Counted from the stretch's first letter, positions 17,098 through 26,462 are shown. The stretch is DNA of 64,000 nt from Candidatus Saccharimonadota bacterium (GCA_028286395.1 JAQBRS010000003.1:1-64000); one strand, 5' to 3'. Program-made: numbers and translations. The notes: generated from the sequence alone by a model not told the origin.

Positions 17098-18273
17098 ATG
17101 TCGAAGACCCTTACTCGAGATATCCGCGTCTTACTGCGACAATTTGAAATTGCCGGTGAATTAACTGCCAAGGCAGAGATTTCACAGTCAAAAGAGACAG
17201 AACTCCACCAAGGCGTGAACCTCATCACCTTTGTTTTTGAGAAGACTCGTTATTATATGTTGATCGATGGAAACGCCGATGACGACAAGCACTATATCTT
17301 AGAGCAGATCCAGTCACAGAACTCTGAGGTCATTGGGCACGTCGTCAAGAATCCACTCGATAACACGCAAACGACATACGGCATGCCATTTAAAGGTAAA
17401 GACGCGTACCTATTTAAGGTAACGACACCGAAACGACGACTTGACCTTGAACTTGCCACTCGTTACCCAAAAATTACTCGAAGTACATTACAGAAGTATA
17501 TTAAGGCTGGTCATGTAAAGGTTGACGGTATCGTTGTGACACGACCAAAGCAGGATGTGCTCGAGACCGATGATATTGCGATGGTTCCACCTGAATACAC
17601 TGACTTTAGTGCTCAAGAACTGCCAATTATCTATATTGACGACAATGTGATCGTGATCAACAAGCCTATAGGCGTTTTGACGCACTCTAAGGGCGTTTTG
17701 AACGATGAGTTTACGGTTGCCGACTTCTTCCGCCGTTATACCACCTTCGGCCTTGAAACAAGCCGTCCTGGTATTGTGCACCGCCTTGACCGCGACACAA
17801 GCGGCGTTATTATTGGTGCTCGTCACGATGAAGCCGCCGACATGCTAAAGAAACAATTTGCGGATCGAAAAGCGAAGAAAGAATACATCGCCGTGACAGA
17901 AGGTATTCCAAAGGTTGCTTCTGCAGTGATTGATCTTCCCATTGGACGAAATCCTTCCGCTCCAAGTACATTCCGTGTCGACCCTAGTGGCAAGATGGCG
18001 ATGACTACCTATGAAGTCGTCGATACAAACGAAACCCAAGCGCTTGTAAAATTGTGGCCAAAGACTGGCCGCACACATCAACTTCGTGTGCACATGCAGT
18101 ATCTTAACGCACCGATTGCTGGCGATAGAATGTATGGAAAGAAAAAAGCCGAACGCTTATTCCTTCATGCGCACAGCCTTGAAATCACGATCCCTGCCTC
18201 TAAGCGTGAAACGTTTGTTGCCCCCGTTCCTAAGGAATTTATCGATAAGTTCCCTGGATACAAGCATGCCTAA
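17098..18273 (+). CDS. RluA-family 23S rRNA/tRNA pseudouridine synthase with extra N-terminal domain
   Basis: 391 aa. Residues 113-165 form an S4 RNA-binding domain and 175-385 the RluA catalytic domain with HRLDRDTSG at 228-236 (catalytic Asp231), GRTHQLRVHM and IAGDRMYG. The first 110 residues are an extra domain (LTRDIRVLLRQFEIAGELTAK...) not seen in RluC or RluD; it is predicted alpha/beta and soluble. Exact uridine target cannot be read from sequence. It overlaps holB by 8 nt, so the two are translationally coupled. Confidence 0.9.
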   Translation: MSKTLTRDIRVLLRQFEIAGELTAKAEISQSKETELHQGVNLITFVFEKTRYYMLIDGNADDDKHYILEQIQSQNSEVIGHVVKNPLDNTQTTYGMPFKGKDAYLFKVTTPKRRLDLELATRYPKITRSTLQKYIKAGHVKVDGIVVTRPKQDVLETDDIAMVPPEYTDFSAQELPIIYIDDNVIVINKPIGVLTHSKGVLNDEFTVADFFRRYTTFGLETSRPGIVHRLDRDTSGVIIGARHDEAADMLKKQFADRKAKKEYIAVTEGIPKVASAVIDLPIGRNPSAPSTFRVDPSGKMAMTTYEVVDTNETQALVKLWPKTGRTHQLRVHMQYLNAPIAGDRMYGKKKAERLFLHAHSLEITIPASKRETFVAPVPKEFIDKFPGYKHA

Positions 18274-19096
18274 TGCGTATATTCATCCTCATACACAGCA
18301 ACATCTAGATCTTATTGCTCACAATTTACCGCAGTCGATGGTGTTTACAGGCTCGGACGGTATCGGACTTTTATCTATAGTTTCATATGTTGCTGATTTG
18401 GCGCATACCAAGCCAATCTATGTACTTCCTGAAAAAGACGACAAAGTAGATATCGAAAAAGGAGTCATTACGGTGGATGTCATCCGACGACTCTATTCGA
18501 TGACAAAAACGATCGAGACGGGAACACGCCTAATTGTGGTTGATTATGCCGAACGAATGGGCGTGCAGGCGCAAAATGCTTTCTTGAAACTCCTTGAAGA
18601 GCCAGGAGTTAATACGCATTTCATCTTGTTGACGCATACTGTCTCTAAGCTGCTTCCAACGATTCGATCTCGGGTTCAGATTACAGAGGTACATCCGATT
18701 ACTTTAGCGCAATCCGAACAGCTTCTCGATGAGCTACAGGTCACGGATACTCAGAAACGTGCGCAACTTTTGTTTATCGCGACTGGATTACCCGCACAGC
18801 TAACAGTGCTTGCAAATGATGAAAAGCTATTTGATGCACGAGCTCAGGTGATTCGTGATGCGCGAACGTATCTTCAAGGTACGATGTATGATCGCCTAAA
18901 GCTTTCCTTGCAATATAAAGATGATAGGGCAGGGGCGTTGATTCTCCTTTTGGACGCGATGAAGCTCTTGCAGGGATCTTTAAAGACGGGCAAGAACCCG
19001 GAACAAGTCAAAAAGATTAGTATTTTGTTAAAAGCGCACGAACGCATCGAAGCCAACGGCAACGTTCGACTACAACTCGCCTCAGTTATGCTATAA
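18266..19096 (+). CDS. holB: DNA polymerase III delta' subunit
   Basis: 276 aa. The track opens at 18086 within the previous gene; ATG 18266 is chosen because the sequence from MPNAYIHPHTQQHLDLIAHNLPQS aligns with delta'/RuvB-like clamp-loader proteins. VVDYAERMGVQAQNAFLKLLEEPGVNTHFILLTH and LLPTIRSRVQ (SRC-like) are the clamp-loader core. The P-loop is degenerate (GSDGIGLLS, no Lys), as expected for the non-hydrolysing delta' subunit. It places the sliding clamp together with delta and tau. Confidence 0.85.
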   Translation: MPNAYIHPHTQQHLDLIAHNLPQSMVFTGSDGIGLLSIVSYVADLAHTKPIYVLPEKDDKVDIEKGVITVDVIRRLYSMTKTIETGTRLIVVDYAERMGVQAQNAFLKLLEEPGVNTHFILLTHTVSKLLPTIRSRVQITEVHPITLAQSEQLLDELQVTDTQKRAQLLFIATGLPAQLTVLANDEKLFDARAQVIRDARTYLQGTMYDRLKLSLQYKDDRAGALILLLDAMKLLQGSLKTGKNPEQVKKISILLKAHERIEANGNVRLQLASVML

Positions 19097-19097
19097 T
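19092..19097 (+). promoter_or_regulatory. -10 box of the TPR gene, leaderless type
   Basis: TATAAT overlapping the holB stop codon, 7 nt before the ATG at 19105. Nearly the same string as at trpS (CTATAATA(A/G)AGGCAATG). Confidence 0.6.
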
Positions 19098-19104
19098 AAA
19101 GGCA

Positions 19105-19758
19105 ATGCTAGGCCTTATCATTATTGCCTTAATCGGTGCCTGGGCACTGTATCAGCGACAAACTATTAGTGAAGTCGTCAGTGATTTGCCCTCAAAACTT
19201 TCTGACAAGCTCGATCAACTATGGTCAATTGCTCAGACGTCACTTCAGGATCGTAAGTATCTTCGTGCTGAAAAAGCGCTCCTCACGATTCTTCGTGTTG
19301 ATGAACGAAATGCCAGCGCGTATAACCGACTGGGTATCCTCTACGCGAAACAGCAGCAATACAAGGAGGCAATCGAATGTTTCGAGATCGCTCAATCACT
19401 CGAACCAAGTGCCAGTAGTCTTCATAACGTCGGCCTTATCTACTATGAAACAAAGACGTATGAAAAAGCAGCACTCGCCTTCGAACAAGCGCTTGCGATG
19501 GACAGTGACCTCTCTTCGCGCCACATTGCCTACGCAAAGGTACAAGAGAAGCTCGGTAACGATCGTAAGATGATCGACTCTCTTGAGCGTGCAATTGAAC
19601 TCGATCCAATCCCTCAGACACTTACCATCCTTGCTGACGCATACGAACGTGTCGGTGAATCTCTTCTTGCGCTTGACCTTCGCGAACGAGCAGCCAAAAT
19701 GATCATTCCACAGGGCCAGCCAAAGCAAGTAAAACAGCCACGTCGCGTGGTAATGTAA
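19105..19758 (+). CDS. Membrane-anchored TPR protein
   Basis: 217 aa. One N-terminal membrane segment (LGLIIIALIGAWALYQRQ) followed by an outward or inward facing chain of about four TPR units (ASAYNRLGILYAKQQQYKEAIECFEIAQSLEPS, SSLHNVGLIYYETKTYEKAALAFEQALAMD and so on). TPR chains hold protein complexes together; the partner is not known. Followed closely by a four-TM protein. Confidence 0.8.
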   Translation: MLGLIIIALIGAWALYQRQTISEVVSDLPSKLSDKLDQLWSIAQTSLQDRKYLRAEKALLTILRVDERNASAYNRLGILYAKQQQYKEAIECFEIAQSLEPSASSLHNVGLIYYETKTYEKAALAFEQALAMDSDLSSRHIAYAKVQEKLGNDRKMIDSLERAIELDPIPQTLTILADAYERVGESLLALDLRERAAKMIIPQGQPKQVKQPRRVVM

Positions 19759-19774
19759 CGATAAGGAGTAGCAT

Positions 19775-20200
19775 ATGTCTGAAGTTGTAGATTACGAAAA
19801 ATTACTATACGCCCGCTCTGCGAGTACACTCAAAGTTCACGGTATTCTTTCAATTGTTTTTGGTGGACTAGGGACGCTTGCTGCAATTGTATTTATGGGT
19901 ATTCTTGCGTTAGGCAACTTTAGTGATAGTGCTTATACCGCGGATGGCTCGGCATTGGGGGTGTTCTTCGTTGGGATTATTGTATTTATCTTTTGGACAC
20001 TTCCACACATCTATCTCATTGTTTCTGGCACATACCTCATTCGTGAGCCTGCTCCGAAGATCGTCAAGACACTTGTCATCATTAACTTAGTTATTGGCGT
20101 GTTCTGGAACCTTGTGCTTCTTATCTTCGCTATCATAAACCTCACTGAGGTTGGCGATTATGAACGCGGGTACCACGTCCATCGAAAAACGAACCGATAA
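19775..20200 (+). CDS. Small four-TM membrane protein
   Basis: 141 aa with four hydrophobic stretches (GILSIVFGGLGTLAAIVFMGILAL, LGVFFVGIIVFIFWTLPHIYLIVSG, KIVKTLVIINLVIGVFWNLVLLIFAIINL). No motif recognised. AAGGAG lies 10 nt before the ATG. Probably co-transcribed with the TPR gene and ended by the terminator at 20214. Confidence 0.75.
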   Translation: MSEVVDYEKLLYARSASTLKVHGILSIVFGGLGTLAAIVFMGILALGNFSDSAYTADGSALGVFFVGIIVFIFWTLPHIYLIVSGTYLIREPAPKIVKTLVIINLVIGVFWNLVLLIFAIINLTEVGDYERGYHVHRKTNR

Positions 20201-20213
20201 GTTCCTAAACAAA

Positions 20214-20242
20214 AAAGAGTTGTCGGCGAGGACAACTCTTTT
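20214..20242 (+). terminator. Intrinsic terminator before the tRNA cluster
   Basis: AAAGAGTTGTC, loop, GACAACTCTTTT. An 11-bp stem with T-run on + and A-run on the other side, so it can stop transcripts in both directions (the tRNAs point toward it). Confidence 0.88.
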
Positions 20243-20245
20243 ATA

Positions 20246-20330
20246 TGGTGCTGGAAGTAGGACTCGAACCTACGGAGCCTTACGGCGGGAGATTTACAGT
20301 CTCCTGTGATTGCCACTACACGATTCCAGC
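20246..20330 (-). tRNA. tRNA-Tyr (GTA)
   Basis: Reverse strand: acceptor GCTGGAA/TTCCAGC, anticodon arm GGAGACTGTAAATCTCC with anticodon GTA, a long class II variable arm, T arm GGTTCGAGTCC, discriminator A and an encoded CCA. All four arms can be drawn. Confidence 0.96.
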
Positions 20331-20352
20331 ATGTTAATTCAGTACAATATCA

Positions 20353-20429
20353 TGGAGCCGCCTCACGGATTCGAACCGTGGACCCCCTGTTTACAAAACA
20401 GGTGCTCTAACCAACTGAGCTAAGGCGGC
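20353..20429 (-). tRNA. tRNA-Thr (TGT)
   Basis: Reverse strand: GCCGCCT.. acceptor, D arm TAGCTCAGTTGGTTAGAGC, anticodon loop TTTGTAA (TGT), T arm GGTTCGAATCC, encoded CCA. Confidence 0.96.
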
Positions 20430-20483
20430 GTACGTAGATACTGAACTATTCTATCTGATATTCATCAGCTTTTCAAGGTGTTA

Positions 20484-20559
20484 TGGAGCCGCGATCGGGA
20501 TTTGAACCCGAGACCTCATCCTTACCATGGATGCGCTCTACCAACTGAGCTATCGCGGC
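20484..20559 (-). tRNA. tRNA-Thr (GGT)
   Basis: Reverse strand: GCCGCGA/TCGCGGC acceptor, D arm TAGCTCAGTTGGTAGAGC, anticodon loop ATGGTAA (GGT), T arm GGTTCAAATCC, encoded CCA. With the TGT tRNA it reads most Thr codons. Confidence 0.96.
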
Positions 20560-20614
20560 ACAACTGTGAACACTCGGTTGATTTTAGCATAATCGTTGGT
20601 CATCTTCAATCTGT

Positions 20615-20620
20615 TATACT
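20615..20620 (+). promoter_or_regulatory. -10 box of yajQ, leaderless type
   Basis: TATACT, 6 nt, then ATG 20627. Confidence 0.55.
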
Positions 20621-20626
20621 GGTAGT

Positions 20627-21121
20627 ATGCCTACATTTAGTTTTGATATTGTATCTACTTATGACAAAGCGGAAATGAATAACGTCTTTTCGCAAACAGA
20701 AAAAGAAATTGATAATCGTTTCGATTTTAAAGGAACGCCTGCAGCTATTGAATGGATTGGCGACAAGACAGGTATCAAAGTGACTGGCGCTGGTGATTGG
20801 CAGATTGAAAACATCATTGATATCCTGCGTAAGAAGCTTGCGGCTCGTAATCAATCAAGTAAATCTCTTGATCTGACAAAAGAGATTGTCACCGCAAACT
20901 TAAAATCAACGAAAGAGATTTTATTTATTGCTGGTTTGACACAAGATAAGGCGAAGCTGATCACGGCCGTTATCCGTGAACATGCACCAAAAGCAAAGGG
21001 ACTCATTCAGGGCGATGTTGTTCGTGTCACGAGTGCGAGTAAGGATGAGCTACAGAACGTGATGCGTTTAGTACAGTCTCAAGACTTTGATTTTCCTGTT
21101 AACTTTGAGAATTATCGATAA
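20627..21121 (+). CDS. YajQ/DUF520-family nucleotide-binding protein
   Basis: 164 aa, standard length. SFDIVSTYDKAEMNNVFSQTEKEIDNRFDFKGT at the N-terminus and IQGDVVRVTSASKDELQNVM near the C-terminus are the YajQ pattern (two RNP-like folds). Members bind nucleotides, in some bacteria cyclic di-GMP, and affect gene expression; the role here is not known. Probably leaderless. Confidence 0.93.
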   Translation: MPTFSFDIVSTYDKAEMNNVFSQTEKEIDNRFDFKGTPAAIEWIGDKTGIKVTGAGDWQIENIIDILRKKLAARNQSSKSLDLTKEIVTANLKSTKEILFIAGLTQDKAKLITAVIREHAPKAKGLIQGDVVRVTSASKDELQNVMRLVQSQDFDFPVNFENYR

Positions 21122-21134
21122 CAGATACGAAGCC

Positions 21135-21163
21135 TTGATCTTACTCTAGTAATTTGTTATAGT
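21135..21163 (+). promoter_or_regulatory. Promoter of rpmG
   Basis: TTGATC (21135-21140), 17 nt, TATAGT (21158-21163); leader of about 30 nt with AAGGA before the ATG. Confidence 0.65.
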
Positions 21164-21199
21164 AGACCACTGAAATACGATATCATTTAAGGAATCCTA

Positions 21200-21406
21200 A
21201 TGGCTAAAAAGAACACCAAGCGCAAACTCGTCGGACTCGTCAGCGAATTAACTGGACACCGTACGTATTACACGACCAAGAATACTCAAAACACGACTGA
21301 AAAGATCGTTCTAAAGAAGTATGACCCGATCGCTCGTAAGCACGCTACGTACACCGAGACAAAGAAAAACCTCGGTCGTAACGAAGTTAAAAAGCGCCAG
21401 AGTTAA
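21200..21406 (+). CDS. rpmG: 50S ribosomal protein L33, zinc-free form
   Basis: 68 aa, some 15 longer than usual. [45 protein letters not shown] match L33; there are no cysteines. The C-terminal tail ([12 protein letters not shown]) is an extension. The stop overlaps the convergent gene at 21403 by 4 nt. Confidence 0.92.
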   Translation: MAKKNTKRKLVGLVSELTGHRTYYTTKNTQNTTEKIVLKKYDPIARKHATYTETKKNLGRNEVKKRQS

Positions 21407-22077
21407 TCCTCTTTTTTATCCAGGATGCTTGCAAGCCATGTTGTGGCCTGTAGCGTCGCACCAAGCACCGTCTCGCTGAGGCGGTGTTCTGTTATGTAGA
21501 CGTATAGTTTACCCTCGTAGACTTCGATTGCATGTGGCCAAAATCGAGCGGCGATTGTTTGTGTGACGTAGGGTGTCAGTGTCTCTTCTAGCGCGAGAGC
21601 ATGGGTCGCTAGCCCAAATAATTCGTATCGGGCATGAAATTCTTGTGAATGAGTATCGTTAAAGACATCGTTAATAGCGTGAAGGTGATTGAAGGCGGTA
21701 AAGAATTTGTTGTACGCAGCCGGACTGTGGCCAAGTGGCTTAAAAAAAAGGTGCGGTAAAGACTCGTCCTGGAGGTTCGCCTGGAAAATAAGCCATGAAT
21801 GTTCGGTTGGTTCGCGATGTGCGTCGACGATGACATCAAATCGATCAACAATACTTATATCGTAGCCGTCAAACGATCCAACGGCGTAATGCGCGTCACG
21901 GTGCGTCGTAGAGACCGTGAGGCCACGAATGACCTCGTGTTCATCTTCGTGCTGATCAACCGTTCCGAAGTACACCAGACCTATCTTAGACGCAAATCGA
22001 CGAATCGCCACGCCTCGTGATCGAATCAGCGGCGAGTAGTGGCGAAGCATACGTTGAAGAACTCCACCAACCTTCAT
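21403..22077 (-). CDS. Unknown protein, last gene of the alpha-glucan operon
   Basis: 224 aa, soluble, no signal peptide. Many His and aromatic residues ([30 protein letters not shown]). The start is coupled to the GH15 stop (TAATG), so it is expressed with the glucan enzymes. I recognise no domain. The N-terminal basic amphipathic stretch [30 protein letters not shown] could touch membrane or a polyanion. Function unassigned. Confidence 0.75.
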   Translation of the reverse strand: MKVGGVLQRMLRHYSPLIRSRGVAIRRFASKIGLVYFGTVDQHEDEHEVIRGLTVSTTHRDAHYAVGSFDGYDISIVDRFDVIVDAHREPTEHSWLIFQANLQDESLPHLFFKPLGHSPAAYNKFFTAFNHLHAINDVFNDTHSQEFHARYELFGLATHALALEETLTPYVTQTIAARFWPHAIEVYEGKLYVYITEHRLSETVLGATLQATTWLASILDKKED

Positions 22078-24023
22078 TATTTTTTCGTTTTCTCTATGTA
22101 ATCTAAGAGTGTCGAGACATATTCGGCATGAGACCAGGTAAGCGGGGCAGGTGAAATTACTTGGTCGTTGACAGGGTCGATCTGTTCAGAGAGCATGCCC
22201 GTGTTCAAGGCATGTTTGAGTGTCCAGTCGAGGATAAACTTGGCTTCCTTTGAGTTATCTTTCTCAAGTAAGTACTGTGCGTGCCAAAGAGTCGTGATAA
22301 ACCACCAGTTACCATTAACGGCTGGGTCGGACCGACGGTAGAAGTCATTTTCGTAGCGTGGGATACCTGGCTCGTCATCAAGTAGTTTAAAAGTCGAGAC
22401 CATTACTTCAATCGATGAATTCATTTCTGGCCCATTTGAGTCAAAGAGTCCATACATAAAGGCACCAAAGATGCTCGAAGCGTCGATAATTGGATCTTTA
22501 GTTATTTCACCATCGACAACAGTAATACTTTTATAGAAGACGCCACGCTCTTCGTTGTAGAGGTGTTTTGCGGCTGCGGCTTTAATATCATCTGCTGAAC
22601 TGCGCCATTTGACGGCACTATCGTTATCACCGGCGATCGTTGCTAGCTCAGATGCGGCAAGAAGTGCTCCATATGTTACGGCAGTCGTGTAGGTAAACGT
22701 CGCAAAGATTTCTTCCCAGAGGTCATAACTAGGCTTTGGAAGCCCCGTATGTACGTCGATGTAATCAGCTAAGAAGTTAGCCATTGGCTGCACTAACGAA
22801 ACATAGAACTCTTTGATAAGTTTGCTATCCTTATGGATGTTATAGAACTGCGCAAACATGAATAGCACGGTCGCCGTCTCGTCGGTTTGAATAGGTGGCG
22901 CAACAACATTATCGTGTACATAAGGATGCCAGCTGCTTCCTAGTGCTCCGTCAGCGCGGTATTTATGCATGAGGTAGCCATCGGTGTGTAGTCCACGTTT
23001 GGTGAACTCAAAGAAGCGATATGGCTCGTCAACATAGCCAAGACGAATCAGCGGCCACATTGTATATCCGCCGTCACGTGGCCAGCTGTAGCCGTAAGCA
23101 TCACGAGAGTAGTTCAACATTGTACTGTCAGTACTCGCGATGACTGCGCCGCGCTTGTCCATCTGTGATTTCATAATCATCATGCTATTAATAAATAGTT
23201 GTCGATGATCTTGTGGCGTGTTCGGAAGCAGTTTCAGGACTGGTTCAAGCCATTTGTGCCACCAATCGGCGGTCATGTGAAGTCGCTTTGAAATACCATC
23301 TTCTTCAGTTTGCTTGTGAATATATAATGCCTCACGAATAGACATGCCCGCGGAGACCCAGTAGTGTACTCGTTCCGAGCTGTGTGCACCGACTTGTAGT
23401 ATAAAGCCAAGAATGGAGTCGACACGTCCGTGCTCTACATTGTTGGAACTGAGGATACCGTCTTCGGCATCACGGAAGCTTCCCTCGTGACCTTCAATAC
23501 CAAACAAACCAATCGTGTACTGATCAAATGGTTTGCTGTCATGTTGTCCAGAAATAACGAAAGCACGACGCCCGCGGTAATGAAGAATCGCATTGCTATC
23601 AGGTAAGTACTGAGCAGTGTCAGTATTACTTCGTGAGTCACCGATTGCGAAGGCTTGGTGCATGTACAGCTTGATCTCACGAGGGTGATCATAAAGGTTG
23701 ACGACGTGGACGTTACGTATAAAAACACTAAATTCAGCGTCAACGGCGTCATCGAACTCTAAAATAATACCAATTTTCGTGTTCTTTGCGAGGGTATGAC
23801 CGATCAAAGCGGTATGTGGGTAGCGGAAGGTGAATTCCCAGTCTTTGTCGTCATCAAGCCAACTCATCTTACCATCAGCTAATACGCCAACTTTGTGACG
23901 GAGGTTTGCACCGGCAGCATGATTCTCGAAGCCAACATATGGATAGTAGAAGTCGTGAACAAGGCCAAATTTGTTCAATCCGACGTGTAATTCACCATTA
24001 CTAAGAACTATCGGCCTAGCCAC
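22077..24023 (-). CDS. Glycoside hydrolase family 15 glucoamylase-like enzyme
   Basis: 648 aa from GTG 24023 (the frame is open to GTG 24071, 16 codons earlier). GTGGCTAG makes the start overlap the stop of the GH57 gene. N-terminal beta-sandwich (LSNGELHVGLNKFGLVHDFYYPYVG) then the (alpha/alpha)6 barrel with NYSRDAYGYSWPRDGGYTMWPLIRLGY, and a C-terminal LSEQIDP motif near the second catalytic Glu. No signal peptide, so it acts inside the cell: release of glucose from alpha-1,4/1,6 glucans. Also close to trehalase-type GH15. Confidence 0.9.
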   Translation of the reverse strand: MARPIVLSNGELHVGLNKFGLVHDFYYPYVGFENHAAGANLRHKVGVLADGKMSWLDDDKDWEFTFRYPHTALIGHTLAKNTKIGIILEFDDAVDAEFSVFIRNVHVVNLYDHPREIKLYMHQAFAIGDSRSNTDTAQYLPDSNAILHYRGRRAFVISGQHDSKPFDQYTIGLFGIEGHEGSFRDAEDGILSSNNVEHGRVDSILGFILQVGAHSSERVHYWVSAGMSIREALYIHKQTEEDGISKRLHMTADWWHKWLEPVLKLLPNTPQDHRQLFINSMMIMKSQMDKRGAVIASTDSTMLNYSRDAYGYSWPRDGGYTMWPLIRLGYVDEPYRFFEFTKRGLHTDGYLMHKYRADGALGSSWHPYVHDNVVAPPIQTDETATVLFMFAQFYNIHKDSKLIKEFYVSLVQPMANFLADYIDVHTGLPKPSYDLWEEIFATFTYTTAVTYGALLAASELATIAGDNDSAVKWRSSADDIKAAAAKHLYNEERGVFYKSITVVDGEITKDPIIDASSIFGAFMYGLFDSNGPEMNSSIEVMVSTFKLLDDEPGIPRYENDFYRRSDPAVNGNWWFITTLWHAQYLLEKDNSKEAKFILDWTLKHALNTGMLSEQIDPVNDQVISPAPLTWSHAEYVSTLLDYIEKTKK

Positions 24024-25245
24024 GGAGCCCACCAGTACGATGTGTTTCGTGAAGTCTCCAACGGAGGTCACGGATCACGTTCATATAATACAGAAAGGCA
24101 TCATATGGAGACTCGTACGGGCTAAAGTAGGCGTGAACATCGCCATCACTAAACCATTTGGTGCACATATAGTAGGCGTGGTCGGACGTCTGTAGTTTTC
24201 GCCAGTCAGAGATAAGATCGAGATCATTGGTACGTAAAATATCAGCTTCAAGTGCATAAAGGTGTCCCATCGCTTCTTGCTGCATGCTATTACCGAGCCA
24301 CGCCGTCAAATCGCGCTCTGCATCAGCCCATGTCACTGTATTTGGCATACTGAGTGTCCCAACAGGTTTGTTGGCTTCGATTGCACCAGAAACAGTGTAG
24401 AATGTGTTGTCTGGGTTCTTGAGCCAACGACCAACGAAGTCTTCGAAGAAGTTAAAGATACCAGTTTCCTGCCATTGGTGCTCACCAAATGTTTCGTAGT
24501 CCATGAACAAATTAATAAGCGGAGCGTCATCAATAGAAGCATTTGCCCATTCAGTGTACTTGTCAGCGGTTAATGGCCATTCTTGCCACTCTTTATTGCT
24601 AAAACGGAATGCAAGGTCGTCGCTTAGTTTGTAGTTCTTGAGAAGGAGTGCAATGTTTTCAGTACCTTCTGGCTGGTAGACAAAGTTAGGACTGCGCCAG
24701 TCAAGAATTGGGTCCCATCCTTCAGCGAGAATACCTTTAAAACCGTACCCGTCAGCCCATTGTGCCAACGAGTCATTGTATGACAGCTCAGTATTACGGA
24801 AGACGCTCGTCTCGACACCGAACAGATCACGGATCTTTGTTTTGTGTGCTTCAACCTGTGCTTCAAATTCAGTCCGACTATAAAAGAAGGCGAGTGAGTG
24901 ATAATAGGTTTCAGCGACAATCTCAACACGACCAGTTTTCACCAGTCGCTGGAAGCTTTCAATAACATCTGGTGCCCATAGCTCTGCTTGTTCGAGGAAT
25001 GTTCCCGTAATGCTCAGTGATACTTTAAATTCTTCGTGGTCGTTCAAAAGCTTTTCAAGGAGTGCATTCATTGGCCTGTATGACTTCTCGGCAACTTTAT
25101 CGAAGACTTTTTTGTTGTTACGATCGCTCAGTGGATCTGGTTCGTTGAAATAATTGTGGTCGTTTGCAGTATCGAACACACTGTAATCACGTACACGGAG
25201 TGGCTGGTGAACGTGAAGATAAAGGGTTATCCCGCGCTGACTCAT
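24016..25245 (-). CDS. Glycoside hydrolase family 57 (alpha-amylase/glucanotransferase type)
   Basis: 409 aa. GH57 conserved regions: HVHQP (11-15), GTFLEQ (81-86), FRNTELSY with nucleophile Glu153, and FMDYETFGEHQ with acid Asp249. Length is that of the short amylase-type GH57 enzymes, not the longer branching enzymes. No signal peptide. Together with the GT4 and GH15 enzymes it would remodel or degrade an alpha-glucan. 4-nt overlap (ATGA) with the GT4 gene upstream. Confidence 0.93.
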   Translation of the reverse strand: MSQRGITLYLHVHQPLRVRDYSVFDTANDHNYFNEPDPLSDRNNKKVFDKVAEKSYRPMNALLEKLLNDHEEFKVSLSITGTFLEQAELWAPDVIESFQRLVKTGRVEIVAETYYHSLAFFYSRTEFEAQVEAHKTKIRDLFGVETSVFRNTELSYNDSLAQWADGYGFKGILAEGWDPILDWRSPNFVYQPEGTENIALLLKNYKLSDDLAFRFSNKEWQEWPLTADKYTEWANASIDDAPLINLFMDYETFGEHQWQETGIFNFFEDFVGRWLKNPDNTFYTVSGAIEANKPVGTLSMPNTVTWADAERDLTAWLGNSMQQEAMGHLYALEADILRTNDLDLISDWRKLQTSDHAYYMCTKWFSDGDVHAYFSPYESPYDAFLYYMNVIRDLRWRLHETHRTGGLRG

Positions 25246-26462
25246 GCGTACACCCCGATTTGCGATGTTTTATAGAGATTCATACATTTGGTAGCGACGT
25301 CATTCCAAGAAAGACGAGCGTACTCGTTTGTGACGTTCACTTTCAGCTCATTTTTGAGTGAATCAGAGGTCGCAATACCAACAATTTGATCAGCGAGACG
25401 TTGCACATCCCAGAAATCATATCTAAAGATACTGCTCAGTACTTCCGCAACGCCTGATTGCTTCGTAAGGATGAGCGCATTATCATGGTGAGCTGCTTCA
25501 AGTGCCGTTAAACCAAACGGTTCACTGACGGAACTCATGACAAAAATATCGGATACACTGTATGCGTCACGCCACTGTTTACCTCTGACAAACCCTGTAA
25601 AGAAAAGCCTGTCTGATACGCCAAGTTCTGATGCCAGCTTGATTAACTCATCACGCTGTTCACCGTCACCAGCAAGAAGCAATGCAATACGGTCGTTCTT
25701 CTCTGATGCCATCGCAAAGGCGCGAACAAGGTATTCAAGCCCTTTTTGAATGGTAAAGCGAGTCACGGCGCTGATAATGGTGTACCCTTCGGTTTTTAGT
25801 CCCTCAAGGTATCTGTAGGTACGCCCGTCGTAGTTGTAGCCATCGTTAAGGCTTTCGACGTCGATAGCGTTATGCATGACTTCTATTTTATCCGCTGGAA
25901 TACCGTATTTGTTGACGATAATCTGTTTGGTAATGTCACTGACGGCGATGATACGATCGGCAATCATGAGTCCTTGATACTCAATCTCGTGAGCAATTGG
26001 GTTACCTGTGTTACCGCCGGCACGATCATACTCCGTTGAATGAACGTGAACGATCAGAGGAGCGTTCGTTAGTTGCTTGGCACGAATACCTGCTTCCATC
26101 GTCAGCCAGTCATGCGCGTGAATCGCATCGAACTTCTTCTTTGAAACAAGTCGCTCTACATACTTTGTATAATGTCGCTGGACGCCACGGATATCTTTCA
26201 CGTCTTCAATGTTTGAGCCAGGTTGGCTTTCAACAAGGAACTGACTATCGTAAGCGCCGAGGCCATAGCGATCGATAGGGGACAGTTTCGTTGCATTGTG
26301 TATCTTCATGAAGTCGATGTTTTCGTGCTTCGCAGAGTAGGGAACAACGAAATCAATGGAAGCACCCTCAAGTGCCAAAGCTTTCGACAAATGATAGCAG
26401 GCGACGCCTAGTCCGCCACTGTTATGTGGCGGCAACTCCCAGCCCAGCATTAATATCTTCAT
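25242..26462 (-). CDS. GT4-family glycosyltransferase, glycogen-synthase-like
   Basis: 406 aa from ATG 26462, where MKILMLGWELPPHNSGGLGVACYHL gives the typical N-terminal GGLG motif for nucleotide-sugar binding; the track start 58 codons upstream has no homology-like features. Rossmann fold two includes RFTIQKGLEYLVRAFAMA, AGDGEQRDELIKLA and the E-x7-E motif SEPFGLTALEA. With GH57 and GH15 in one operon, making an alpha-1,4-glucan is the best guess; another sugar acceptor cannot be excluded. Confidence 0.88.
   Translation of the reverse strand: MKILMLGWELPPHNSGGLGVACYHLSKALALEGASIDFVVPYSAKHENIDFMKIHNATKLSPIDRYGLGAYDSQFLVESQPGSNIEDVKDIRGVQRHYTKYVERLVSKKKFDAIHAHDWLTMEAGIRAKQLTNAPLIVHVHSTEYDRAGGNTGNPIAHEIEYQGLMIADRIIAVSDITKQIIVNKYGIPADKIEVMHNAIDVESLNDGYNYDGRTYRYLEGLKTEGYTIISAVTRFTIQKGLEYLVRAFAMASEKNDRIALLLAGDGEQRDELIKLASELGVSDRLFFTGFVRGKQWRDAYSVSDIFVMSSVSEPFGLTALEAAHHDNALILTKQSGVAEVLSSIFRYDFWDVQRLADQIVGIATSDSLKNELKVNVTNEYARLSWNDVATKCMNLYKTSQIGVYA

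Noticed and set aside
20478-20678. 66-aa ORF
   Set aside because: It overlaps tRNA-Thr (GGT) and the yajQ promoter.
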